From Streptomyces venezuelae (GTDB taxonomy: Bacteria > Actinomycetota > Actinomycetes > Streptomycetales > Streptomycetaceae), in contig NZ_CP029190.1 of the NCBI RefSeq assembly GCF_008642295.1, forward strand, positions 2,452,001 through 2,516,000: a stretch of 64,000 nt of DNA, in the 5' to 3' direction. Positions 9,110-20,483 of this stretch are shown here, piece by piece. Both the position numbers and the translations under genes were made by a program. The notes under the pieces are model-generated. The model did no database searches. It had not been told where the DNA came from and saw only the letters and a program-made list of their open reading frames with translations. Every line of letters starts with the position of its first letter. Positions within the stretch are counted from its first letter, which is position 1.

Positions 9110-9756
9110 CCATCCGCGTGGTGGTGGCGGAGGACCAGTCGGCGGTACGGGCCGGGCTGGTGCTGATCTTGCGCAGCGCGGGCGACATCGAGGTGGCGGG
9201 CGAGGCCGGGGACGGTGAGGAGGCGGTCCGGCTGGCCCGGGAGCTGCGGCCGGACCTGGTGCTGATGGACGTCCAGATGCCGAAGCTCGACGGGGTCTCG
9301 GCCACCCGCACGGTGGTGGCGGAAGGCCTGGCCGATGTCCTGGTGCTCACCACCTTCGATCTGGACGAGTACGTGTTCGGGGCGCTGCGGGCGGGGGCGG
9401 CGGGCTTCCTGCTGAAGAACGCGGACGCGCGGGAGCTGATCGAGGCGGTGCGGACGGTGGCCCGCGGGGAAGGCCTGATCGCGCCGGCGGTGACCCGCCG
9501 GCTGATCGCGGAGTTCGCGGCGCCCAAGCCGGTACGGGCGGCCCGCCCGGCGGAGCACGCGGCGGTGGCGGCGCTGACCCGGCGGGAGCGGGAGGTGCTG
9601 TCCTGCCTGGGCGAGGGTCTGTCGAACGCGGAGATCGCGGTGCGGCTGGAGATGGCGGAGGCGACGGTGAAGACGCACGTCAGCAGGCTGCTGGGGAAGC
9701 TGGAGCTGCGTAGCCGGGTGCAAGCGGCCGTGCTGGCACAGGAGTTGGGGATCTAG
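9106..9756 (+). CDS. Response regulator, NarL/FixJ family
   Basis: A 216-residue regulator partner of the upstream kinase. The receiver domain starts IRVVVAEDQSAVRAGL, with the phosphoacceptor Asp in LVLMDVQMPKLDG and the conserved Lys in FLLKNADA. The LuxR-type helix-turn-helix is at the C-terminus (LTRREREVLSCLGEGLSNAEIA with VKTHVSRLL). Start and stop overlap the kinase gene by four bases. The chitinase gene lies just downstream on the same strand. Two-component pairs next to chitinase genes sometimes control them, but the operator repeats here point to DasR-type control instead. Confidence 0.95.
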   Translation: MTIRVVVAEDQSAVRAGLVLILRSAGDIEVAGEAGDGEEAVRLARELRPDLVLMDVQMPKLDGVSATRTVVAEGLADVLVLTTFDLDEYVFGALRAGAAGFLLKNADARELIEAVRTVARGEGLIAPAVTRRLIAEFAAPKPVRAARPAEHAAVAALTRREREVLSCLGEGLSNAEIAVRLEMAEATVKTHVSRLLGKLELRSRVQAAVLAQELGI

Positions 9757-9772
9757 AGCGGTACCTGAGGGC

Positions 9773-9805
9773 TGGTCTGGACCTCTTGACGCTTGGTCCA
9801 GACCT
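9773..9805 (+). promoter_or_regulatory. Paired 12-bp chitinase operator repeats, DasR-like
   Basis: Two near-palindromic 12-mers, TGGTCTGGACCT (9773-9784) and TGGTCCAGACCT (9794-9805), lie 21 bases apart, so on the same face of the helix. They match the direct repeats known from Streptomyces chitinase promoters and the core of DasR-responsive elements (TGGTCTAGACCA). They straddle the -35 box, which fits repression relieved by amino sugars. Confidence 0.85.
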
Positions 9806-9814
9806 TTCTAGTCT
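9786..9814 (+). promoter_or_regulatory. Predicted chitinase promoter
   Basis: A -35 box TTGACG at 9786-9791 and a -10 box TAGTCT at 9809-9814 are separated by 17 bases. The second operator copy lies in the spacer. A leader of about 120 bases separates it from the TTG start at 9938. Confidence 0.65.
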
Positions 9815-9937
9815 CACGGCCATACTGTGGTGAGCGTGCCATGACAAGGCGCAGCATGGCGTGCTCACGGGCGGCGCAGGTCCCACCCCCAAGTCGATGT
9901 CGACCCCCGATGCCGACGGACCTACGGAGGAGCACCC

Positions 9938-11791
9938 TTGAGCACAGCATCCCCCCCACGCACCCGCACCCGCTTCCTTTCCAGAGTCGCGGCCACCGTC
10001 GCCGCCTTCGCCCTCCCCATCGCCGGCCTCGTCGTCCTTGCCTCCCCCGCCCAGGCCGCCACCTCCGCGACGGCGACCTACACCAAAGTCTCCGACTGGG
10101 GCAGCGGTTTCGAGGGCAAGTGGACGATCAAGAACACCGGTGACACCACCATCAACAGCTGGACCGTCGAGTGGGACTACCCCTCCGGCACCCGGGTGAC
10201 CTCGGCCTGGGACGCCACGGTCACCAGCTCCGGCAACCACTGGACCGGCAAGAACGTCGGCTGGAACGGCACTCTCGCCCCCGGTGCCAGCATCAGCTTC
10301 GGCTTCAACGGCGCCGGCTCCGGCGCCCCCTCCGGCTGCAAGATCAACGGCGGCTCCTGCGACGGCGGCACCCAGCCCGGCGACAATCCCCCCTCGGCCC
10401 CGGGCGCCCCCGCCGCCTCGAACATCACCGAGACCTCGCTGACCCTGAACTGGGGCGCCGCCACTGACGACAAGGGCATCAAGAACTACGACGTCTACCG
10501 CAACGGCGCCAAGGTCGCCACGGTCACCGGCACCAGCCACGCCGAGACCGGCCTGACCAAGGGCACCACGTACAGCTACAACGTGGTCGCCCGCGACACC
10601 GCCGACCAGACCGGCGCCTCGTCCGTCCACGTGTCGTTCACCACCCCCGGCGGACCCGTCGACCCGCCGCCCCCGGGCGGCCCGGTCAAGCTCGGATACT
10701 TCACCAACTGGGGCGTCTACGGACGCAACTACCACGTGAAGAACCTGGTCACCTCGGGCACCGCGAGCAAGATCACGCACATCAACTACGCCTTCGGCAA
10801 CGTCCAGAACGGCGCGTGCACGATCGGTGACGCCTACGCCGACTACGACAAGGCCTACACCGCCGACCAGAGCGTCGACGGGGTCGCCGACACCTGGGAC
10901 CAGTCCCTGCGCGGCAACTTCAACCAGCTGCGCAAGCTGAAGAAGCAGTACCCGCACATCAAGGTGCTGTGGTCGTTCGGCGGCTGGACCTGGTCCGGCG
11001 GGTTCCCGCAGGCCGTGGCCAACCCGACCGCCTTCGCCAACTCCTGCTACAACCTGGTCGAGGACCCGCGCTGGGCCGATGTCTTCGACGGCATCGACCT
11101 CGACTGGGAGTACCCCAACGCCTGCGGTCTGAGCTGCGACACCTCCGGTGCCGCCGCCTTCAGGAACATGATGCAGGCCATGCGCGCCAAGTTCGGCCCG
11201 AACAACCTGGTCACCGCCGCCATCACCGCCGACGCCTCCAACGGCGGCAAGATCGACGCGGCCGACTACGGCGGCGCCGCCCAGTACACCGACTTCTACA
11301 ACGTCATGACCTACGACTTCTTCGGCGCCTGGGCGGCCCAGGGCCCGACCGCCCCGCACTCCCCGCTCACCTCGTACGCCGGCATCCCGCAGGCCGGCTT
11401 CAACTCCGCCGAGGCCATCGCCAAGCTCAAGGCCAAGGGGGTCCCGGGCAGCAAGCTCAACCTGGGCGTCGGCTTCTACGGCCGCGGCTGGACCGGCGTC
11501 ACCCAGGCGGCGCCCGGCGGCACCGCCACCGGCCCGGCCCCGGGCACGTACGAGCAGGGCATCGAGGACTACAAGGTGCTCAAGAACAGCTGCCCGGCCA
11601 CCGGCACCATCGCCGGCACCGCCTACGCCAAGTGCGGCAGCAACTGGTGGAGCTACGACACCCCGGCCACCATCGCCGGAAAGATGAGCTGGGCCAAGCA
11701 GCAGGGACTGCGCGGCGCCTTCTACTGGGAATTCAGCGGCGACACGGCCAACGGTGAGCTGGCCAACGCCGTCCACGCCGGACTCCAGTAA
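9938..11791 (+). CDS. Secreted chitinase: CBM2, fibronectin III and GH18 domains
   Basis: Extracellular endochitinase hydrolysing beta-1,4-GlcNAc polymers. A signal peptide ends near residue 40 (SPAQA-ATS). A family 2 carbohydrate-binding module follows, closed by two cysteines in GCKINGGSC. A fibronectin type III module runs from about 155 to 240, and a GH18 catalytic domain makes up the rest. The catalytic motif FDGIDLDWEYP places the proton donor at Glu391, with Asp387 and Asp389 before it. SFGGWTWS and MTYDFFG also match GH18. The start is TTG at 9938 with GGAGG seven bases upstream. It is monocistronic, with its own operator-bearing promoter and terminator. Confidence 0.97.
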   Translation: MSTASPPRTRTRFLSRVAATVAAFALPIAGLVVLASPAQAATSATATYTKVSDWGSGFEGKWTIKNTGDTTINSWTVEWDYPSGTRVTSAWDATVTSSGNHWTGKNVGWNGTLAPGASISFGFNGAGSGAPSGCKINGGSCDGGTQPGDNPPSAPGAPAASNITETSLTLNWGAATDDKGIKNYDVYRNGAKVATVTGTSHAETGLTKGTTYSYNVVARDTADQTGASSVHVSFTTPGGPVDPPPPGGPVKLGYFTNWGVYGRNYHVKNLVTSGTASKITHINYAFGNVQNGACTIGDAYADYDKAYTADQSVDGVADTWDQSLRGNFNQLRKLKKQYPHIKVLWSFGGWTWSGGFPQAVANPTAFANSCYNLVEDPRWADVFDGIDLDWEYPNACGLSCDTSGAAAFRNMMQAMRAKFGPNNLVTAAITADASNGGKIDAADYGGAAQYTDFYNVMTYDFFGAWAAQGPTAPHSPLTSYAGIPQAGFNSAEAIAKLKAKGVPGSKLNLGVGFYGRGWTGVTQAAPGGTATGPAPGTYEQGIEDYKVLKNSCPATGTIAGTAYAKCGSNWWSYDTPATIAGKMSWAKQQGLRGAFYWEFSGDTANGELANAVHAGLQ

Positions 11792-11798
11792 AACGGCC

Positions 11799-11838
11799 GA
11801 AGCCGGGGTGACGGGTCCGCCCCCGTCACCCCGGCTTC
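11799..11838 (+). terminator. Strong terminator after the chitinase gene
   Basis: A 17-bp near-perfect stem with a short loop lies 8 bases after the chitinase stop. It probably also ends the convergent DUF2550 transcript. Confidence 0.85.
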
Positions 11839-11852
11839 GTCACGCCCACTTC

Positions 11853-12299
11853 TCAGGCGACATTCACCCTCTGGCCGGGCGGCGCCGCCTCCAGCCAGGC
11901 CAGGAAGCCGGTCAGCGCGTCCTCGCTCATCGCCAGCTCCAGGCGGGTCCCCCGGTGGAGACAGCCGAGCACGACCGCGTCGGACAGCAGGGCCAGCTCC
12001 TCTTCCCCCTCCGGGGCACGGCGGGCCAGCACCTCGATGGAGTCGCGCTCCAGCATCCGGCGCGGCCGGGGCGAGTACGAGAACACCCGGAACCACTCGA
12101 TCCGGTCGCCGCTGTAGCGGGCCACCCCGTACACCCAGCCCTTGCCGGAGAGGTCCGGCTCCTCCGCCACGCCCCAGCGCAGCGAACAGTCGAACGTTCC
12201 GCCGGAACGCTGGATGAGCCGCCGGCGCAGCCCGAACACAAAGAGCCCGATCACCACCAGGGCTACGACCAGGCCGCTCACAAGCAGAGCGAGGAGCAT
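11853..12299 (-). CDS. DUF2550 membrane-anchored protein
   Basis: A 148-residue protein with one N-terminal membrane helix (LLALLVSGLVVALVVIGLFVFGL), then a soluble domain with CSLRWG, YGVARYSGDRIEWFRVFS and a C-terminal half that resembles DUF2550 in actinobacteria. These genes usually sit next to the ATP synthase operon, as here. The start is the ATG at 12297-12299 with GGAGG nine bases upstream; GTG 12303-12305 is possible but only about three bases from the same site. Function unknown. It follows atpC in the same direction, but a hairpin at 12355-12403 separates them. Confidence 0.85.
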   Translation of the reverse strand: MLLALLVSGLVVALVVIGLFVFGLRRRLIQRSGGTFDCSLRWGVAEEPDLSGKGWVYGVARYSGDRIEWFRVFSYSPRPRRMLERDSIEVLARRAPEGEEELALLSDAVVLGCLHRGTRLELAMSEDALTGFLAWLEAAPPGQRVNVA

Positions 12300-12354
12300 C
12301 TTCACCGACCTCCTCGCTCATCGAATCCCGAACAGGAAAAATCAACCAGCATCG

Positions 12355-12403
12355 CCTCAGCCGCGACCCGTCCCGGAAAACTCCGGACGGACCGCGGCTG
12401 AGG
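12355..12403 (-). terminator. Terminator of the ATP synthase operon
   Basis: An 11-bp perfect outer stem (12355-12365 with 12393-12403), with further pairing inside, lies 24 bases after the atpC stop on the minus strand. Confidence 0.85.
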
Positions 12404-12426
12404 TTTCACACTCTTCGGTACGGGGC

Positions 12427-12801
12427 TCAGTGCCCCGCGACCGCGCGCAGCCGGACATCGGCGCGACGCTCGGCGGCCGAATCGGCCTCCGACTTCGCGC
12501 GCTCCAGTGCCCGCTCCGCCCGCTGGACGTCGATCTCGTCCGCGAGCTCGGCGATCTCGGCCAGCAGGGACAGCTTGTTGTCCGCGAACGAGATGAATCC
12601 GCCGTGCACCGCGGCGACGACCGTGCCGCCCTCGCTGGTACGGATGGTCACCGGGCCCGATTCCAGCACGCCGAGAAGCGGCTGGTGACCGGGCATGACG
12701 CCGATGTCGCCGGACGTGGTGCGGGCGACGACCAGGGTGGCCTCGCCGGACCAGACATTCCGGTCCGCCGCGACCAGCTCGACGTGCAGCTCAGCAGCCA
12801 A
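12427..12801 (-). CDS. atpC: ATP synthase F1 epsilon subunit
   Basis: Central-stalk subunit that couples rotation and can inhibit ATP hydrolysis. The 124-residue protein shows the beta-sandwich start LHVELVAADRNVWSGEA, then GDIGVMPGHQPLL and VHGGFISFADNKLSLLAE, and a C-terminal helical part (RAERALERAKSEAD). It is the last gene of the operon, 120 bases after atpD. Confidence 0.97.
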   Translation of the reverse strand: MAAELHVELVAADRNVWSGEATLVVARTTSGDIGVMPGHQPLLGVLESGPVTIRTSEGGTVVAAVHGGFISFADNKLSLLAEIAELADEIDVQRAERALERAKSEADSAAERRADVRLRAVAGH

Positions 12802-12921
12802 GGTTGGCTCCTCGGGTCACCACCCGGCAGGTCTGCCGGGTGTTGGGTCAAATTCTAATGGGCGTGGGGAGAGGGACGGGACGCGCCCGCCCCTCTCCGG
12901 GTGATCCTGCGGGGAGCAGGG

Positions 12922-15281
<2,360 letters not shown>

Positions 15282-15301
15282 GAGTCAGGTCCCTTCCGTC
15301 G

Positions 15302-16894
15302 TCACTTGCTGGTGGAGACCGGAGCGTCTTCGCCCAGCAGCTTGCCGTCCGAGGTCTCGAACTGCTTCTTGAAGCCGGCGATCGCGTCGGCGATCGACTG
15401 CAGGGTGTCGTCGGACATCTTGCCGCCCTCGACGATGGAGGTGAGGAGCTCCTTGCGGTTGATCCGCAGGTGCTCCAGCAGCTCCGACTCGAAGCGGCGG
15501 ATGTCCTCGACCGGAACGTCGTCCATCTTGCCGGTGGTACCGGCCCAGACGGAGACGACCTGCTCCTCGACCGGCATCGGCTGGTACTGGCCCTGCTTCA
15601 GCAGCTCGACCATGCGCTTGCCGCGCTCCAGCGAGGCCTTCGACGCGGCGTCCAGGTCGGAACCGAAGGCGGCGAACGCCTCCAGCTCGCGGTACTGGGC
15701 CAGGTCGACACGGAGACGGCCGGAGACCTGCTTCATGGCCTTGTGCTGGGCGGAGCCACCGACGCGGGAGACCGAGATACCGACGTTCAGGGCCGGGCGC
15801 TGGCCGGCGTTGAACAGGTCGGACTCCAGGAAGCACTGGCCGTCGGTGATGGAGATGACGTTGGTCGGGATGAACGCCGAGACGTCGTTGGCCTTGGTCT
15901 CGACGATCGGCAGACCGGTCATCGAGCCGGCGCCCATGTCGTCGGAGAGCTTGGCGCAGCGCTCCAGCAGACGCGAGTGCAGGTAGAAGACGTCACCCGG
16001 GTAGGCCTCACGGCCCGGCGGACGGCGCAGCAGCAGCGACACGGCGCGGTAGGCGTCGGCCTGCTTCGACAGGTCGTCGAAGATGATCAGGACGTGCTTG
16101 CCGGCGTACATCCAGTGCTGGCCGATGGCGGAGCCGGTGTAGGGCGCCAGGTACTTGAAGCCGGCCGGGTCGGACGCCGGGGCGGCGACGATGGTCGTGT
16201 ACTCGAGCGCGCCGGCCTCTTCCAGGGCACCGCGCACGGAGGCGATGGTGGAGCCCTTCTGACCGATGGCGACGTAGATGCAGCGGACCTGCTTGTTCAC
16301 GTCGCCCGAGCGCCAGTTGTCGCGCTGGTTGATGATGGTGTCGACGGCCAGAGCGGTCTTGCCGGTCTGACGGTCACCAATGATCAGCTGACGCTGGCCA
16401 CGGCCGATCGGCACCATGGCGTCGACGGCCTTGTAGCCGGTCTGCATCGGCTCGTGCACCGACTTGCGGACCATGACGCCCGGGGCCTGCAGCTCGAGGG
16501 CGCGGCGGCCTTCGGTCGCGATCTCGCCGAGACCGTCGATCGGGTTGCCGAGCGGGTCGACAACACGGCCGAGGTAGCCCTCGCCGACGCCTACGGAGAG
16601 AACCTCACCGGTGCGCTGCACCGGCTGGCCCTCTTCGATGCCGCTGAACTCGCCGAGGACGATCGCACCGATCTCGCGCTCCTCGAGGTTGAGGGCGAGA
16701 CCGAGGGTGCCGTCCTCGAACTTCAGCAGCTCGTTCGCCATGGCGGAGGGCAGGCCCTCCACCTTCGCGATGCCGTCGCCGGCAACGCTGACCGTTCCGA
16801 CCTCCTCGCGCGAGGCCGCGTCCGGCTTGTACGACTGGACAAAGGTCTCCAGCGCGTCCCGGATCTCCTCCGGCCGGATCGTGAGCTCCGCCAT
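15302..16894 (-). CDS. atpA: ATP synthase F1 alpha subunit
   Basis: Non-catalytic nucleotide-binding subunit, 530 residues. It starts [11 protein letters not shown] at the ATG 16892-16894, after an AGGGA-type ribosome binding site; longer starts would be out of family range. Walker [12 protein letters not shown] and the DDLSKQA motif are present, as is the conserved arginine-finger region [10 protein letters not shown]. The frame continues cleanly to the stop at 15302. A gap of 135 bases separates it from atpH and may hold an internal processing or promoter site. Confidence 0.99.
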   Translation of the reverse strand: MAELTIRPEEIRDALETFVQSYKPDAASREEVGTVSVAGDGIAKVEGLPSAMANELLKFEDGTLGLALNLEEREIGAIVLGEFSGIEEGQPVQRTGEVLSVGVGEGYLGRVVDPLGNPIDGLGEIATEGRRALELQAPGVMVRKSVHEPMQTGYKAVDAMVPIGRGQRQLIIGDRQTGKTALAVDTIINQRDNWRSGDVNKQVRCIYVAIGQKGSTIASVRGALEEAGALEYTTIVAAPASDPAGFKYLAPYTGSAIGQHWMYAGKHVLIIFDDLSKQADAYRAVSLLLRRPPGREAYPGDVFYLHSRLLERCAKLSDDMGAGSMTGLPIVETKANDVSAFIPTNVISITDGQCFLESDLFNAGQRPALNVGISVSRVGGSAQHKAMKQVSGRLRVDLAQYRELEAFAAFGSDLDAASKASLERGKRMVELLKQGQYQPMPVEEQVVSVWAGTTGKMDDVPVEDIRRFESELLEHLRINRKELLTSIVEGGKMSDDTLQSIADAIAGFKKQFETSDGKLLGEDAPVSTSK

Positions 16895-17029
16895 CTGGGT
16901 TCCCTGCTCTCCTTGTTGGGCCTGAAGCTTCATAGGGGTCTGGGGGCGACCCCCAGGAATCTTCTGCAAGTTCTGCACGGCCCAACCGGGCCGCTGGAAA
17001 TGCTTTTCTTAGGTTGGGTGGCGGGCTGG

Positions 17030-17845
17030 TCAGCCGGCCATGCGACGGGACGCCTCGGCGAGGCGCTCCGCGATGGTGCCGTTGATGACCTCGTCGCCCA
17101 CCCGCACCTCGATCCCGCCGAGGACCTCGGGGTCCACGTCGAGGTTGAGGTGCATCTGGCGGCCGTACAGCTTGGCCAGCACCGCGCCGAGACGCTGCTT
17201 CTGCACGTCGCTGAGCGGAACCGCGGTGGTCACGGTGGCGACCATGCGGTTGCGGCGCTCCGCGGCGAGCGCGGAGAGGGACTCGAGTCCCGCTTCCAGG
17301 CTACGTCCACGCGGGTGCGTGACCAGACGCGTGACCAGACGCTCGGTCGCGGCGTTCGCCTTGCCGCCGAGCAGGCTGCGGAGCAGCTCGCCCTTGGCGG
17401 AGGCGGTGGCGGCCTTGTCGGTCAGCGCGGCGCGCAGCTCGGTGTTCGAGGCGAGGATCCGGCCGAACCGGAACAGCTCGTCCTCGACGTCGTCGAGCGC
17501 ATCGGCCTGCTGGGCGGCCGTGAGGTCGGCGGTGTTCGCCAGCTCCTCCAGCGAGTCCACCAGGTCACGCGACTGCGACCAGCGGGACCGGACCATGCCG
17601 GACACCAGGTCGAGGGTCTCCCCGCCCACCTGGCCGCCGAGCAGACGCCCGGCCAGCTCGGCCTTGGCCTCGCCGGACTGCGCCGGGTCGGTGAGGACCC
17701 GACGCAGCGAGACCTCGCGGTCGAGCAGCGCGGTGACGGCAGCCAGCTCGCCGGCGAGCTTCGCCGCGTCGACGGACGTGTTGTCCGTCAGCGCGTCGAG
17801 ACGCTCGCGCGCGGCGTGCAGCGCCTCGCGGCTCGCTCCGTTCAT
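17030..17845 (-). CDS. atpH: ATP synthase F1 delta subunit
   Basis: Peripheral-stalk subunit joining b to the alpha3beta3 head. The 271 residues are long for the family (about 180 in E. coli) but usual for actinobacteria, which carry an N-terminal extension. The C-terminal segment, with VTTAVPLSDVQKQRLGAVLAK and DPEVLGGIEVRVGDEVINGT, is diagnostic. It overlaps atpF by four bases (17842-17845). Confidence 0.97.
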   Translation of the reverse strand: MNGASREALHAARERLDALTDNTSVDAAKLAGELAAVTALLDREVSLRRVLTDPAQSGEAKAELAGRLLGGQVGGETLDLVSGMVRSRWSQSRDLVDSLEELANTADLTAAQQADALDDVEDELFRFGRILASNTELRAALTDKAATASAKGELLRSLLGGKANAATERLVTRLVTHPRGRSLEAGLESLSALAAERRNRMVATVTTAVPLSDVQKQRLGAVLAKLYGRQMHLNLDVDPEVLGGIEVRVGDEVINGTIAERLAEASRRMAG

Positions 17846-18387
17846 CGGGCCGCCTCGGCCTTCTCCTCGAGCTCGTCGAGGAAGCGGTCGATGGTGCGGC
17901 TCTGCCGGGCGTGGTCCTCGAGGGACTCACCGACGAGCTTGCCGGCCAGGTCGGTGGCGAGCTTGCCCACGTCCTGGCGCAGCGCCTGCGAGGCGGCCTT
18001 GCGGTCGGCCTCGATCTGGGCGTGGCCGGCAGCGATGATCTCCTCACGCTGCCGCTGGCCCTCTGCGCGCAGCTCTTCCTTGAGCGCAGTGCCCTGCTCC
18101 AGCGCTTCCTGGCGCAGGCGAGCGGCCTCGTGGCGGGCTTCGGCGAGCTGGGCCTTGTACTGCTCCAGGACGCTCTGGGCCTCTACCTGGGCGGCCTCTG
18201 CCTTCTCGATGCCGCCTTCGATGGCCTCGCGACGCTCGTCCAGAACCTTGTTGATGTTCGGGAGGAGCTTCTTCGCCAGGATGCCGAAGACGATCAGGAA
18301 GGCGACGAGGCCGACGATGAGCTCCGGGACCGGCGGGAGCAGAGGGTTCTGAGGCTCCTCTGCAGCCAGGTGCACCAGGGAAATCAC
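17842..18387 (-). CDS. atpF: ATP synthase Fo b subunit
   Basis: Membrane-anchored stator stalk, 181 residues. One membrane helix (ELIVGLVAFLIVFGILAKKLLP, about residues 22-43) is followed by a long, charged alpha-helical coiled coil to the C-terminus. The start ATG at 18385-18387 lies 40 bases after atpE. Confidence 0.97.
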   Translation of the reverse strand: MISLVHLAAEEPQNPLLPPVPELIVGLVAFLIVFGILAKKLLPNINKVLDERREAIEGGIEKAEAAQVEAQSVLEQYKAQLAEARHEAARLRQEALEQGTALKEELRAEGQRQREEIIAAGHAQIEADRKAASQALRQDVGKLATDLAGKLVGESLEDHARQSRTIDRFLDELEEKAEAAR

Positions 18388-18427
18388 ATCAGTGCCTTTC
18401 GTCGTTTCGGACTAGTACGCGTTCGTC

Positions 18428-18730
<303 letters not shown>

Positions 18731-19546
18731 TCAGTGGTGCTCGGCGAGCGCGCCCTGGATGAAGCTGCAGGCCAGGAGGACGAAGACGTACGCCTGGACG
18801 GCCTGGACGAAGAGCTCGAAGACCATCATCCCGAGGACCATCACGAAGGACACGCCCGCGGCGGGGATGCCCGCGCCGTTGAACAGGTACCAGCTGGCGA
18901 TGGTGAACAGGACCAGCAGCGTGTGACCGGCGAACATGTTCGCGAACAGTCGGACCGCGTGCGTGAAGGGCCGGACCAGGACGTTCGAGAAGAACTCGAT
19001 GACCATGACCAGCGGCAGGACCGCGCCGAGGCTCTTGTCGTAGCCGGTGAGGTTCTTGAAGCCGCCGACGAAGCCGTGGCGCTTGAAGGTCACGGACATC
19101 CAGATGCCGTAGACGATCAGGGCGAGGGCTGCCGGGTACGCGATGATCGAGGTCACCGGGAACTGGGCCAGCGGGACGATCGACCAGACGTTCAGGATCC
19201 AGACGAAGAAGAACAGCGACACCATGAAGGGGACGTACTTCTCGCCCTCCTTCTTGCCCAGCGTCTCGTACACGATGCCGCGGCGCACGAAGTCGTAGCC
19301 GGTCTCGGCCACCATCTGCAGCTTGCCGGGGACGACCTTCGGCTTGCGGAATGCGGCCCAGAAGAAGGCGAGGATGACGACCGTGCCAAGCAGGGCCAGC
19401 AGCATCGGCTTGTTGAGGTACCAGCCGTCCTTGTCTCCGGCGATGGGCTCGAAGATGAAGGACCACAGGCTGGGGGCCGGGAAGCCACAACCGGAGTTGA
19501 GTTGACAGTCGGCCTCAAAGGCGAGCGTCATCGGGTCAGCACTCAC
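18731..19546 (-). CDS. atpB: ATP synthase Fo a subunit
   Basis: Stator protein forming the proton half-channels, 271 residues, with five to six membrane helices. The essential arginine is in AVRLFANMFAGH (Arg199 with this start). The GTG at 19544-19546 has GGAG about seven bases upstream and is preferred to a TTG 12 codons earlier. It is the first structural Fo gene after the atpI-like gene, which is 225 bases upstream. Confidence 0.97.
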   Translation of the reverse strand: MSADPMTLAFEADCQLNSGCGFPAPSLWSFIFEPIAGDKDGWYLNKPMLLALLGTVVILAFFWAAFRKPKVVPGKLQMVAETGYDFVRRGIVYETLGKKEGEKYVPFMVSLFFFVWILNVWSIVPLAQFPVTSIIAYPAALALIVYGIWMSVTFKRHGFVGGFKNLTGYDKSLGAVLPLVMVIEFFSNVLVRPFTHAVRLFANMFAGHTLLVLFTIASWYLFNGAGIPAAGVSFVMVLGMMVFELFVQAVQAYVFVLLACSFIQGALAEHH

Positions 19547-19771
19547 CGCGGGCTCCTTCAGCGTGGCGCATAGGTACGGCAACCTCGTTGTGTCGGCGCG
19601 GCGAGCAGCCGCGGTTCGGCACTGGACTGGTGTTACGGATGATGGGGCGGCGGTCCGGCATCGAGCCTCGCGATGGAACAGGCGTCAGCTCGGATGCCCG
19701 CGCCCGCAGTGCCGCAGTTGGCACCGGACGATAGCAGGAAGTCGAACGCCCGCTTATCCCGGCCCTACCCT

Positions 19772-20209
19772 TCACGGCTTCGACCCCGAGTTTTCGGGCT
19801 TCTGGCCCGCACTCGGTTCCGGTTCGACGTAAAGGATCTTGGCCTTCATGTGAGCACGGGTCTGCGCGCCGATCCACACGAGGGTGGTGGCGACCAGCGT
19901 GATCGCAAAGGTCTTGGGGTGGAACAGCGTGGTGTTCTTGAACGCGGCGACAAAGATGAACATCAGCAGAATTTGCGCTGCATAAAGCATGAGTCCCATG
20001 GCCTGGAACAGATGCGGCAGCGATCGTGCCGTGCGCTGGAGCACGACGAACCCGATCCCCATGAAGAGCATCACGACCAGGGTTGCGACGACCGCGCCGA
20101 TGGCCCCTTTGCCGCCCGCGACCACACCGCTGATCACGGCGGCAACGGCGCCGGCTACAGCGGTGGGTACGGCTGCTTGCAGGAGGGATCGGACGTCATC
20201 AGACCGCAT
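19772..20209 (-). CDS. AtpI-like small membrane protein at the head of the ATP synthase operon
   Basis: A 145-residue protein with four predicted membrane segments, roughly AVPTAVAGAVAAVISGVVAG, ATLVVMLFMGIGFVVLQRT, AMGLMLYAAQILLMFIFVAA and FAITLVATTLVWIGAQTRAHM. It takes the place of atpI, which assists c-ring assembly or Mg uptake in other bacteria. The sequence is weakly conserved, so the name is positional. The ATG at 20207-20209 has GGAG eight bases upstream. The C-terminal tail is polar (EPEPSAGQKPENSGSKP). Confidence 0.85.
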   Translation of the reverse strand: MRSDDVRSLLQAAVPTAVAGAVAAVISGVVAGGKGAIGAVVATLVVMLFMGIGFVVLQRTARSLPHLFQAMGLMLYAAQILLMFIFVAAFKNTTLFHPKTFAITLVATTLVWIGAQTRAHMKAKILYVEPEPSAGQKPENSGSKP

Positions 20210-20350
20210 GGCGGGGGCTCCGCATGGTGGTGGGGGCACGGGACTCGTACGGGGACGAGAGTAAGCCCGGTCCGAGAGGGAACCTCGGGCCAATGGACCG
20301 TCGCACTACGGTCCTTCGGCTCTGTCGCCGGGTTTAGTGAACGGTATCAC

Positions 20351-20380
20351 AAACTATTTGATGAGGTCTTTACCTGTCAG
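20351..20380 (-). promoter_or_regulatory. Candidate promoter of the atp operon
   Basis: On the minus strand CTGACA (20375-20380) and TAGTTT (20351-20356) are spaced by 18 bases, within a locally AT-rich part of the 274-base gap between the wecA-like gene and the atpI-like gene. The match to consensus is moderate. Confidence 0.4.
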
Positions 20381-20483
20381 GTGTGCTCACTGTCACACAT
20401 GAGGGCTAACGCGCACGTGTGTGCACGACAGGGGGTGGATCTGTCTGATATAGGACGATCGCTCCCGTTAGGGAAAGCGTACG

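Noticed and set aside
5500..9756. Plus-strand open frame of 1418 codons spanning several genes
   Set aside because: Only its last 650 bases are the real response regulator. The rest is antisense or out of frame to well-supported genes and is open because of GC bias.
15470..18352. Plus-strand open frame of 960 codons
   Set aside because: It is antisense to the ATP synthase genes atpA, atpH and atpF.
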